Assembly (NCBI GenBank): GCA_037039925.1
Contig: JAXRKP010000477.1
Span: 229,325-293,324 of the forward strand
Length of the DNA: 64,000 bases
Reading direction: 5' to 3'
Source: Doris montereyensis
Lineage: Eukaryota; Mollusca; Gastropoda; Nudibranchia; Dorididae
Position 1 is the first letter of the stretch. Each line of letters starts with the position of its first letter. The notes under the pieces were generated by a model. It saw only the letters and a list, made by a program, of their open reading frames with translations. It was not told the origin of the DNA and made no database searches. Shown piece by piece: positions 50,901 to 60,990 of this stretch. A program made the translations under genes and the position numbers.

Positions 50901-53900
50901 AACTTCTTCGGGTCAGGCGTAGAGGATGTGTCACTCTGACCCTGCTCCTCTGATGGACTGTTTGATTCTAATATGTCTTCACATTTGTTATGGTTGCTGC
51001 AGAAATAAATAAATAAATAAACAAATCTATGGGTATTTCCTTATTTTCAAATCAACATATTATATATTATAATATAAATTATGTATATATTTAATTTCTG
51101 AAAAGCCTAAAAAAGTTGTTTCCTTCAGAGAATAAAATCCTCTCCTTCATTCTTGTTCTGTTTTCTAAAATCTTAGTACATTAAGTTATTCACTAACAGG
51201 AGGGTAAAAATGATCACAGAGAACTTGTGAACATTTAACTTAAAAAGAGACAGCTATTTTGAAAATATTCCATGAAAATAAATGACATAGGCCCTAATAC
51301 ATAGATTTCAATAACATTTAAAAAAAAGAAATTGTGAAAGCACGTTAAGTTACTTAAAAAAAGAAATTGTGAAAAACTTGCAGATGCCCCCTCCTCACGA
51401 TAAAAGGCCTAAATCTCACCTACTAGTAGCGGCAAAACCCTGATAAAATACTGATGAAATTTTTAGGTGAATAAAAAAAGATTTGATGTACCATTGCAAT
51501 CATTTATGTAATATTTAAAGATATACTTTGAAGTTGCCTGAAATGTTTTCCTGTTATTGAAAATTTCAATTAAAAAATACCCTAACTAAATATCAAGCTT
51601 TTGTTTGTTTAATTGCAATTTACCCCATATTATGTGGTGATCTCAGGGTGAATTTGGACCTACCAGTAGCACCTGCTACAAATACTTAGCAAAAAAACGA
51701 CAACACTAAACTCCATGTCTCCTGAACACAATAACCTGCCCTCCATTAACCCTACAACTGGCCTAACGGCCGATCACCGGCTGTTCTGAACTTATCTCTG
51801 ACACCCGCGGGCGATCATTGGCCGTTATCTATCGCGTCTGTTTGAAGCCCACTAAAAGTGCGAAAAAAAAATACCAAGCCAAAACAGGAATACATTATAT
51901 TGATAAATGCATACTGCAACTGTTTGAACTGCTATCACACTAAATTCAGGCTATTTTCAGGCGAATCGAAAGTAGATTTCAAGACTGATATTTCTGTTTA
52001 GATTTTCGCCTTTTGTTGATTTTGATGTCAGGTCCAGGTGAAAAAGACTATGAAACGGTGCTATTTCAGGCCATTTAGCATTAGAAAACATCTCTTTGAC
52101 ATCTTCATTAATGATTAGAGTGATAGTGACGATGACTTTGATGGAATTTATCACATCAGTAGTAACTCAAGTGATGAAGATGAGGTTAAATTTAGGAACA
52201 GTGATGACCCTACTTCAGTCGAATATCAATATTATGAACAATGAACAAAATAAAAAGAGGAATGAGAGTAAATGCAAAGAAAACAAAAACAATGCTAGTA
52301 ACTAGGAAGCTATAACACAAAATCTTAAATTGGGCAGGAGAATTTAGAATAAGTTCACAGCTACAATTACCTAGGAGTAATGATTAATTCAGAGGGAAGA
52401 CAGAGAGAAGAAATGAGCCAGAGAATCAGAAAAGCAAGTGCAATATATAACCATCCAGGAAAGGCATTTGTAGGTAAACAAGAATTGTCAACAAAAACCA
52501 AAATGGCAGTATACACAGTTTATTGTCGACTCTCCTCTACGGCAGTGAAACTTGGACCTTAGACAGTAGAGAATACAGTAGAGTACAGGCAGCTGAAATG
52601 AAATATCTAAGAAAGAGTTAGTAGGAAAAGCTAAAAGAGACAAAATCAGAAACACAAGAGATCAAACTAAAGTAGATGGCATAAAAACTAAGATAGAAAT
52701 AAATCAATTGAGATGGTTTTGGGCATGTAAACAGAATGAATGACAATAGAATAGCTAAATCAGTATACAGTGATAAAACCCAAGATAAAAAGGCCAAAAG
52801 GCAGACCTCGGAGAAAGTGGGAAGAATATATAAAGAGGCATTGAAGAATAGAAATTTAACATTTTTAGAAGGAAACAGAAAATGTCAGGACAGGGCATCC
52901 TGGAGAAAGATCATCTCGGACATCTGAACCTCATACACCGAAAGGTAGAATGGGAACTGATAAAGAAAAGAAGAAGAAAGATGACACTACGTTAGGCAAG
53001 TAGATTTTGAAGACCTGATAGACACCTTTTAGATCTATTCATCTCGCATCACTTTCGATGACATCAACACAAGAATAGCTTGAAAAAAAGTCAGTTCATA
53101 CAAATTCTTGTTTCTGTAACAAAATTCATGAATGTTTCCACTCTTTTCACTGTGAAAAATGACATCAATTTTTCTCCTGGACACAATCACATGCATTATA
53201 AATGGGTTTAGTAAGAATGTCAATTGATGCCATAAATCCTTAACATTTTCTGAAAACTCATTGCCTGCAGAATTTGATTAAATAGAAAATAACATTTCTA
53301 AAAGAGGGCCTAAAGATTTTTATGAGGGTTTGAAATGAAAAAAAAAATAAAAGCTGCTTCACAGTTCGACAGCAAAAGGTCAAGGTCATCATAATTCATC
53401 CTTATCATTTCGTCACCGATGGAAAAGTATCCTCTGACTTATAAGGTTTCAGAAAATGTATTCTATGTACCTCTGACATGAAATTATACATTGTTTGTTC
53501 CCATTCATCCCAACCCTAATTGCCATTTAATGAGCATAGCGCCCACAGAAGTTTATATTAATTATACTGCCAGTTCGAGGGTTAAAAACCAAACCCAATC
53601 CCTAACCAGTTTCTCCCAATAACAAATCCAACATGAAATTATAATATTATTATTTTGCAAACACTGTTCCCATTTTGATTAGGATACCATTTGTTCAGAA
53701 CATTATCTTGAAGTAAATTAAACCAAATGGGATATATTTGTGAAACTATAATACACTTGAACACCATGTAACTTACCTGTCATCATCTCTCTCAGATGCA
53801 TGGTTAGGCATCTTGGAACTGTTGCTACTACTTGCCATCCCATCTGCCTGTGTGCCTTTGCCTTCATTACTATTAATAGCCTTTGAGTTACAATCATCCG

Positions 53901-55191
53901 CATTAACTTGTCGAGGCTCTTCACAAGTGTCAGAAATTTCTGGTTCTTTTGTATTTTTTTCAGTGGATTTTTTTCAATAATTTCCTCCTCCTCTTCTCTA
54001 ACTGGGGAAGAGTCTAGTATATTGTTTGGTCCCGTTTTACAAATTGAGAGCCCGAATTTCCCAAATGAAATCTTTGATTGTTGAAATGAAGAAGACTGTG
54101 ACAGAACTTTCATCAGACAAATCATTAGTGACGTTGGACACAATTGGAGACCAAATTTTATCCTTTGTTGGCTCTTTGCAGAATTAGTCTTCATGTTTGT
54201 TGTTGACTTCTTTTCCACATGTTTGGTTTTTCTCCCATCTCTTTCTACTCTTGGAAGTTTGTCCTTTAGAATCATCCTTAATTATTTCTGAACTAAGCAA
54301 AACAATATCACCACTCTCATCATCACTATTTTTAGTACTGGATTTACCTTTCGAGCTAACAATTTCACAAGCGCTGTCACATGAACTTACAGATTTTTCA
54401 AAAAGTTGATGGTGTATGAATTTCTTCTTCGAGGTACATTTTGGGAAACATCCTTTTCTCTAAATTTGAAAAAGAGTGAATCTCAGCAGTAACAGTAACA
54501 AAGGAAGATTTTTGTGTTTTCTGTGCTGCTGATTTGAACCTGAAGGCTGAAAATATGATGCAATACTCTTACAATTGGTAATGTCAGGTTTCTTTACACC
54601 GTCTTTCATATCGCTAATTTCACTGTCTACTTCTTTTTCACTTTTTCCTTGCTTTGATTCATCATTTGCATTAGAAACACTACATGGTGGGTCCTCAAAC
54701 ATGTCCAAGAAATCAGAATACGACATGCTCTCCTTGCTATTGTTTGACCTTAAATTGCTTTTTGATGGTGACATGATATCCTTGTCAGGTTTCATCTTTT
54801 CCTCACTAGAATAGAATGTTTCACTCGTTTGATGAGACTTGGAAAGTTCTTTACTTGGTGATGGAGAGAGAGATATTAGATCTAAATCTACCTTGTCTGA
54901 AGCCATTACTACTTTGTTCCCGTTGCCACATGCCAAAGTTTTCATTTTCGCTAAGTTTTCTTCATCTTGTTTAGCCAGTTTTAGCTTTTTCTTTCCCCTG
55001 CTGATATTTCGCTTTTCCTTAGAAGAATGCTCCATTGCTTTTATTGGAATGTTTTCATCTTGACAATTAGATGACACAGTAATATCTGGGGATGAAGCTT
55101 TCCTCTCTTTATCATCAATGTCATATTGATTGGCACATACTGCTGGTGGCGCAGGCCGGCAGAACATAGCAGTCAAGGAACACTGCTTCAT
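37417..55191 (-). CDS. ATAD5: ATAD5/Elg1-type PCNA unloader (AAA+ clamp unloader large subunit), ~15 exons
   Basis: ATAD5 replaces RFC1 in an RFC-like complex that removes PCNA from replicated DNA. Exons (high to low): 55191-53777, 50996-50745, 50184-49831, 49137-49012, 48138-48027, 46372-46202, 45225-45117, 44356-44224, 43910-43743, 42752-42615, 42290-42134, 41462-40885, 40196-39305, 38332-38183, 37510-37417. The N-terminal part is charged and disordered, with CKSIASYFQPSG and SFVTVTAEIHSF, which match the human order KTITKYLSP and TVTVLAQVHP. Next come LRLTRRSSRIKSS, FLMSGIPDELKR, DLLWSDMHQP (the 'LWTEKYxP' motif), Walker A GPHVIGKT, VFEVSASSLRSGKQLLSQLEEATQSH, Walker B LILFDE (after one indel) and GFLATVQHFMASTKIPIIL. 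The end is DYLPMLREVC and HHYLDYIGFALKESTIASLG, matching the human C-terminus. Splice sites are canonical. Indels break the frame in exons 1, 2, 3, 10, 11, 12 and 13, and one exon join (46,202/45,225) is out of phase by one base. Confidence 0.9.
38387..38529 (-). mobile_element. tRNA-derived SINE, copy B (ATAD5 intron 13)
   Basis: The minus strand carries GTGTAGTTAGCTCGGTTGAG, GGTCGCGGGTTCGATTCCCA (good box B), and the tail CTTGTATTTGTCTCATCTTT / TATGGGGCTTCAATATT. This is the same family as 27,125 and 60,407. Confidence 0.82.
41683..41930 (+). mobile_element. tRNA-derived SINE, second family (ATAD5 intron 11)
   Basis: A tRNA-like head is present: GTGACTGAGCGGTTAGGCTG as box A and CGCAGGGTTCAAATC as box B. 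The body GGCCCAACATTGTGTTAGCA and CGCATTTCCCAGGTGCAAAT follows, shared with 7,230. It ends with two direct copies of the palindrome GGTGATTATTATCACC (41,857 and 41,879). Confidence 0.72.
42615..42752 (-). other. ATAD5 Walker B exon
   Basis: After a Lys-rich stretch (KKSKKRKAEDLETK) the exon ends in ALNITSTSLIL and then, with one T added to a T run, FDE at the GTGTAA donor. This is the hhhhDE Walker B motif that coordinates Mg-ATP. Two frame changes are needed in 138 bases. Confidence 0.75.
42958..43086 (-). mobile_element. Pyrimidine-tract dispersed repeat, copy 8 (ATAD5 intron 9)
   Basis: The reverse complement reads TTAGCGGCCTACTGGTAGGT, a pyrimidine tract, CTCTTAATTCACCCTTAGAT and GGGTAAATTTCAAA. 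It is in sense with ATAD5. Confidence 0.75.
43425..43500 (+). mobile_element. Degenerate tRNA-like SINE head
   Basis: GTGGCACAGTGGTTGACTAC is box A-like and is followed by TTGTGATCATGAGGTCCTGT. Box B is eroded, so this is a relic at best. Confidence 0.35.
44832..44955 (+). repeat. (GA)n microsatellite (ATAD5 intron 7)
   Basis: About 45 GA units grade into GACAGA variants. On the transcribed strand of ATAD5 it is (CT)n. Long serine/leucine or arginine/glutamate frames here are artefacts of the repeat. Confidence 0.95.
45117..45225 (-). other. ATAD5 Walker A exon
   Basis: The exon encodes SDDDDCRLCNTMLITGPH and VIGKTSAVYGLAQEVGFK. GPHVIGKT fits GxxxxGK[ST] but replaces the usual fourth-position Gly (GPTGVGKT in human). 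The exon is flanked by TTTTACAG and GTATGC. Confidence 0.88.
46605..46700 (+). mobile_element. tRNA-like SINE head (ATAD5 intron 5)
   Basis: AGCTCAGTCGGTAAAAGCGT is a good box A with D-arm. The box B-like part (GTTGGATTTTCAGTCCGGGC) is degenerate. It is not an intact tRNA gene; it is more likely the head of a SINE. Confidence 0.5.
48241..48777. mobile_element. TIR element (TTAA side preserved) carrying a nested pogo-like MITE
   Basis: TTAA (48237-48240) is followed by CTCACTCACTGCCAGACAC; the other end is GGTAATGGCAGTGAGTGAAG. Thus CTCACTCACTGCC is an inverted terminal repeat. Most of the inside is the pogo-like MITE at 48,323. The right TTAA is eroded. Confidence 0.6.
48323..48727. mobile_element. 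pogo/Tigger-like MITE
   Basis: The left end CAGTCATTTCTCGATAATCC and the right end (reverse complement) CAGTCACTTCTCGATAGTCT match at most positions and resemble the CAGT...TCGxTAATCC ends of pogo/Tigger elements. A (CT)n run (48,521-48,543) lies inside. No transposase frame is present. Confidence 0.65.
50705..50732. repeat. (TA)n microsatellite at the ATAD5 exon 2 donor
   Basis: A run of TA dinucleotides lies 13-40 bases downstream of the exon 2 donor. Confidence 0.85.
51611..51682 (-). mobile_element. Pyrimidine-tract dispersed repeat, internally deleted copy 9 (ATAD5 intron 1)
   Basis: The reverse complement reads GTAGCAGGTGCTACTGGTAG, GTCCAAATTCACCCTGAGAT and CACCACATAATATGGGGTAA. The whole pyrimidine tract is missing, leaving the two conserved ends joined. 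It is in sense with ATAD5. Confidence 0.72.
51750..53581 (+). mobile_element. piggyBac element (defective), ATAD5 intron 1
   Basis: It is flanked by TTAA on both sides (51746-51749 and 53582-53585). The ends are CCCTACAACTGGC and, reverse complemented, CCCTCGAACTGGC. About 370 bases in, it encodes an acidic piggyBac-like N-terminus (SDSDDDFDGIYHISSNSSDE). That frame is cut by an RTE LINE (52,214-52,979). The DDE-type catalytic region is missing, so the element is dead. It is in antisense orientation to ATAD5. Confidence 0.8.
52214..52979 (+). mobile_element. 5'-truncated RTE-type LINE nested in the piggyBac element
   Basis: It encodes, with many breaks, the 3' part of a reverse transcriptase ORF: LQSNINIMNNEQNKKR, LGVMINSEGRQREEMSQRIR, TKTKMAVYTVYC and MNDNRIAKSVYSDKTQ. 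Flanking GATGACCCTAC (52203-52213) and GATGACACTAC (52980-52990) form a target-site duplication with one mismatch. The tail is AAAGAAAAGAAGAAGAAA. The same family is at 56.7-59.6 kb in the other orientation. Confidence 0.82.
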
Positions 55192-55970
55192 CTTAACAGT
55201 TCTTTTCTTTCCGACTCAACTGATCTTCACATCGTCAATTCGAAACTAAAAACTAGAACCTCAGATTATCTTAAAACGTGATGTACAGAGTTTGAGATAA
55301 TATCAGTCGGTTAAATTTAAAACTCTTCATCAGGAATTGGTAATACCAAGTTATATTCTAATAAAATCAAAAAGGCACTCTGATTCATATTCTTGCTGAG
55401 ATTACATGATCATTTTCAGCAGTTTTCAAACTATGAGGATGATCTGGTAGGTATAGGTATAGATCTAGATCTGTATAAATCTATATATTTCATCTAGATC
55501 TATGTTCATTTTAAGCAGTTGCTCTAATGATGCCTTGTTTATCAGAATCAAGTCTGACATGAAAACTCTGCTGCCTTGTAAATGGGTTGAAATTGTAAAT
55601 CAAGCTTCATCATATCCAGTCATGGCAACAACAAATGGCACTCAATTATATCTAGATTTAGATCCAGATCTTAATCTTGTGTAGATCTAGAATCTGTTAG
55701 ACCTGGATCGATATCGACTAATACATCAAAGGGGGCCAATTTATTCTAAATCTAGGTACCTAGATATAGACCTAGAGAATAGAGAGAAAAATACATTTGT
55801 AGCTCTATATTTTTGAGTCTTTCTGTGTAGAATGAAAAAACGGGAAGGCTTGGCGCGTTACTATCATAATAAAGTGGTTAAGAAGTCACCTCCTTCTTGA
55901 AGAGCTGTATGTCTAGAGATACGCTGGGGTGTCAACATCAAGCGACTTCTGCTACAGATCTGTATCCAAA
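55192..55970 (-). promoter_or_regulatory. ATAD5 upstream region with TCTAGATC words
   Basis: This is the stretch upstream of the ATAD5 ATG. It holds a cluster of AGATCTAGATC-type words (55,455-55,760) like that between FUT11 and SEC24. No core promoter motif is convincing. Confidence 0.35.
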
Positions 55971-56113
55971 GTATGGAGGGAGGTATTGAGGCTCTTTTCA
56001 TTTATCGCTTTTTATGTCTATATATTGAAAAAGCGATCTTGAACTATTCATTTGTCGGGGACATAACGACCCAGTTAGACAAAGGATTCCAGTCAGTGAT
56101 AGTTCGTGGAATG

Positions 56114-56690
<577 letters not shown>

Positions 56691-59560
56691 TCTTTCTTTC
56701 TTTCTTTATCAGTTCCCATTCTACCTTTCGCTGTATTGGTTCAGTTGCCGAGATGATCTTTCTCTAGAATACCTGTCCTGGCATTGTCTGTTTCCTTCTA
56801 AAATGTTAAATTTTGGAAGCTTCAATGCCTCTTTTATATCTTCTTCCTACTTTCTCCAAGGTCTGCCTTTTGGTCTTTTACTTGGTTTTATCACTGTATA
56901 CTGATTTAGCTATTCTATTGTCTTTCATTCTGTTTACATGCCCAAACCATCTCAATTGATTTGTTTCTATCTTAGTTTTTATGCCATCTTTGGTTTGATC
57001 TCTTATTGCTGTGTTTTGATTTTGTCTCTTTTAGTTTTCCCTATTACTCTTCAAATATTAAATATTTCATTTCAGATTTTTGGATATTCTGGCTGATTTC
57101 TTTTCTTAGTTTTCCTCTGAGTTAATCATTACTCCTAGGTAATTGTAGCGTTGAACTTGTTCTAAATATTCCCTGCCCAATTTAAGATTTCGTGTTTTAG
57201 CTTCCCTAGTTACAAGCATTGTTTTTGTTTTCTTTGCATTTACTCTCATTCATCTTTTATTTGGTTCATTGTTCATAATGTTGATATTCGACTGAAGGTC
57301 ACTTTCTGATTTCCGAACAGAACTAAATCATCGGCAAATGAAAGTATTGATACATTTACTGGTTTGAGCTTCCACATACCTACATTCATTTTCTTCATGT
57401 TTGAGGATGCCTTTGCGACTGAATCCATAAATGTGATAAATAAAAGAGGACTTAAGATACAACCCTGTCTTACTCCTATATCTACATCAAATTCTGCAGA
57501 TATGTTTCCAGCTACTCTCACTGCACATGTTGATTTATTGTAAAAAACTTTTAATGGCTTCTATTAAATTTTTGGTCTACATTGTTTTTTTTAAGGAATG
57601 CCATAGGTCGTCCCTCCTTACAGTGTCAAATGCCTTATCTAAGTCAATAAAACACAGGTGCAAGTCTATGTTTCTCTCAAGGAATTTTTCTATTATTTGT
57701 CTAATTGTAAATATGTGGTCTTGTACACTTCTTCTGGTCTAAATCCACTCTGGTGTTCTTCAATCTGATCGTTTACTCTTTTCCTTAGTCTCATTTCCAG
57801 TATCCTGGCATATACTTTTCTTGGAAAGCTAAGTAGTGATATCTCTCTATAGTTTGAGCATTCCATAGTTGATCCTTTCTTATGTATTGGTACTACCGTT
57901 CCTTTCTTCCAGTCGTCTGGCACCTGTTTGGACTTCCATGCTTGTTGGCATATTGCATGTAGTAGTTTGTCTGCCTCTCTCCCCTTGGTTTTTAATCATG
58001 TCTGGATAAACTTGATCTGCTCCTGGGGCTTTTCCTAATTTCACTTTTCTTAAAGCTGTTTGAATTTCTTCCATTGATATATCTACATCTTCAGCTGTCT
58101 CCTCTGGATTACTTGTTACTCTTACTAATTGATTTTTACTCCTTGTTTCATATGTTCTGGAGGGATTATGTAATTGGTGAAAATGCTTTCTCCATGTTTC
58201 CATGATTTCCCTGTTTTCTTTCATTATTTCTCCTTCGACATTCTTAATTTGTCGTATTGGGCATACTTTGGTCTTTCTCATGCTCTTCATTGCCCCCAGA
58301 AGAAGCTTTGGATTTCCTTGATAGCTTTCTTGAAGTCTTTTAAACTCTTCCATTGTTCTTTTTTGCTTTTCTAACTTCCTCTTTGGCGATATTTCTTTTA
58401 TTCACATAATCTATCCTATCCTCTGGTCTCTTTGTTTGTAAGCATTTCTTCCAGGCATCCTTCTTTTCTTTGATCTCAGTCTTGACATTATCATTCCACC
58501 ATGCTGTTCTTTTCCTATCTCCTTTAATTTGTTTCCTACCACAGACCTCTTCAGCACAACTGAGGAATGTTTCTTTATAAATCTGCCACTTTTCTTCTAT
58601 TGTGCTATCATTCAGATCCATCTTTCTTTCACTGATAAATCTTTTTATTCTAGATTGATATATCTGTTTTACAACTAGTTTATTTAGTTCCTCTGTTTTG
58701 AGTTTAGAAGCTTTCTTCTCTTTCCTTTTCTGTTTGTTTTCCCACAGTCAGTAATCTCATTTTGGCAATCACTAAGTGATGATCACTAAATATTCCTGCT
58801 CCTCTGTTTACTCTTGCATCAATGTACTGGATAAAAAGGGAGCTGCTAACTAGTATGTAGTCTATCATTGACTTTTCACACCTGTCTTCATTTCTCTTGT
58901 ATATTTGTGGATATCTTTATGAGGAAAAAAGGTGTTGGCTATTTTCATGTTATTCTTTAGGCAAAAATCTACCGAGTCTCTCTCCATTTGGAGAAGTTGT
59001 CTTTCCTTCTTTACCTATAACTCCTCCCGTACAGTTTCTACATTGTTCCCTAATCTAGCGTTTAAATCTCCTAAAAGCATTAGTTCTTGTTTGAATTTAA
59101 GATTCTCACACAGCTATTAACAAAATGTTTTCGAAATATCTTTTTCTTCTTTACTTGCATCTTCGTTTGGTCCATAAGCTATTAATAATTTAAGGGGGGT
59201 CCTTTTGGTTTAATATTTACCTCTAAAATAGCCGTGGCTTATAAATTTTCATTCAGTAGCTTATCATGCCTTTATGCACTAGGAGGCCTTCTCTTGCTCA
59301 AGCTCTCTTTGACATCTTCTCCTGAGGAGATTAAAATATGTTTCACTCCTACATTTTCTATTCACATTGTCCTTTTTTCTTTGTTTCTGTAACGGCCAAA
59401 ATTTCTACTTTGAATTTTCCATTTCTTCAACTAATTCTAACTTTTCCACAAAAACGTTCAATGTTCCAAAAAACACATTCCGTGTTCGTTTCCAAGTTCG
59501 TCGTTGAAAGGTCAAGCCGGTTATATTTCTTTTGTTTTCTCTGAAATCTGATTGTTTTGG
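56691..59560 (-). mobile_element. RTE-type non-LTR retrotransposon, degraded, endonuclease to 3' end
   Basis: Reading on the minus strand, APE endonuclease motifs come first (LLGDLNARLGNNVE, NGERL, IANTFFPHKDIHKYTRE, MIDYILVSSS, SDHHLVIAKMRLL; about 59,180-58,740). A linker (TAWWNDNVKTEIKEKKDAW) and RT motifs follow: LGKAPGADQ, DWKKGTVVPIHKKG, NYREISLLS, GFRPEE, VRQGCILSPLLF and FADDLVLF. The order and wording fit the RTE clade, which has no RNase H or gag. Frameshifts and stops divide it into at least six pieces, so it is inactive. Confidence 0.85.
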
Positions 59561-59637
59561 ATAAGAAAAGGGGATTAACCCACTGTACCCTAGGTAGATG
59601 GTGGGGCTGCCACCTTGAGGCCCCCTACCAGGCCTTG

Positions 59638-59842
59638 TTATTTTCTGTCAGGGTTAACTTCCTTAGCTTTTTAGTCATTCAAGACCAGCCTGCAAGCCAG
59701 CAGTTTTATTGTTTTCTGTCAGGGTTAACTCTAGCCTTTGGTCAGTCCGAATGGGCCTGCAAGGCAGCAAGTTGTTTTCTGTCAGGGTTAACTCCTGCCC
59801 TTTGGTCAACCAAGCGACACGCCTGCAAGGCAGCATCAACCC
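59638..59842 (+). repeat. ~64-72-bp tandem repeat, three copies
   Basis: Each copy has TTTTCTGTCAGGGTTAACT, then a variable part with TTTGGTCA, then GCCTGCAAGGCAGCA. Starts are near 59,640, 59,710 and 59,773. Confidence 0.8.
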
Positions 59843-59904
59843 CAAATGGAGGGCGGGATCATCTACTCCCACGTACAGGTGCTTACCTCGTCCACTGTCC
59901 GGAT

Positions 59905-60254
59905 TATTCTTATTCTTATTCTTATTCTATTCTTATTCTTATTCTTATTCTTATTCTTATTCTTATTCTTGAACTCTTCTTCTTCTTCTTCTTCTTTTTC
60001 TTCTTCTTCTTCTTCTTTTCTTCTTTTTCAGTTCTTATTCTTCTTCTTCTTCTTCTTCTTCTTCTTCTTCTTCTTCTTCTTCTTCTTCTTCTTCTTCTTC
60101 TTCTTCTTCTTCTTCTTCTTCTTCACACACATTCTTCACACTTCTTCACACTTCTTACTTCTGTGATTTTCTTCTTCTTCACATTCTTCTTCTTCTTCTT
60201 CTTCACATTCTTCTTCTTCTTCACTTCTTCTTCTTCATTATTAGACAAACAATG

Positions 60255-60336
<82 letters not shown>
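59905..60336 (+). repeat. Compound microsatellite (TTATTC)n-(TTC)n-(ATT)n
   Basis: Hexamer CTTATT units (59,905-59,968) are followed by about 260 bases of TTC units with CACA interruptions, then pure ATT units (60,254-60,336) that touch the SINE at 60,339. Purine-pyrimidine asymmetric (TTC)n of this length can form triplex DNA. Confidence 0.92.
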
Positions 60337-60337
<1 letters not shown>

Positions 60338-60338
60338 A

Positions 60339-60574
60339 GGTAATGGCATAAGACAAGAAAAAAGCCCCATATTAACAAAGACGAGACAAATATAAGGACT
60401 AGACAGAGCAGCTAGCTCAGTTGATAGCACGCTTTCTTTTCATGGCGACAGCAATGGGTGCCGACACAGAGGTCAGGGTTCGATCCAAATGGTGGCCAGG
60501 ATTTATTTCTGTCTATTCCTTGTTTTTGTCTCATCTTTATTAATGTAGCTTTCATATTGTCTTATGTCATTACC
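60339..60574 (+). mobile_element. tRNA-derived SINE, copy C, with an inverted copy of its own tail at the 5' side
   Basis: The tRNA-like head is 60,407-60,500: box A TAGCTCAGTTGATAGCACGC and box B GGTTCGATCC. The tail is 60,509-60,574 (CTGTCTATTCCTTGTTTTTG ... GTCATTACC). Upstream, 60,339-60,406 is a diverged reverse complement of the tail (GGTAATGGCATAAGACA ... GACTAGACAG). The element thus has about 66-base terminal inverted repeats around a Pol III-type head. Confidence 0.8.
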
Positions 60575-60577
60575 TTT

Positions 60578-60632
60578 ACTACTAAACTAGCTACTACTAC
60601 TAACTACTACAAACAAACTGCTGCTAAAACTA

Positions 60633-60676
<44 letters not shown>

Positions 60677-60883
60677 AACAAAACAACTGCAAAAACCAAC
60701 CACGTTTACTACTGCTACTGCTGCTGCTGTTGCTGCTGCTGCTATTACTACTCTACAAAATCTGCTGCTGCTGCTATTGCTGACTGCTGACTGCTACTAC
60801 TACTGCTGCTGCTGCTGCTGCTGTTGACTGCTCACTACTGCTGCTAATGAGGAAAACTGCTATGAATACTACTACTACTGTTA

Positions 60884-60915
<32 letters not shown>

Positions 60916-60990
60916 ACTACTGCTGCTATGCTGCTTTCAGCTACTGCAGCTGCTACCACCACTACTGCTACGCAAACTAACTACTACTAC
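60578..60990 (+). repeat. Compound (CTG)n/(CTA)n microsatellite
   Basis: CTG, CTA and CTT-type triplets alternate over about 410 bases, with a run of at least 16 CTG units near 60,630-60,675. Poly-Cys and poly-Ala frames here are artefacts. Confidence 0.92.

Noticed and set aside
59557..60962. Frames rich in Phe, Leu, Cys, Ala or Asn
   Set aside because: They are produced by TTC, ATT and CTG microsatellites, not genes.
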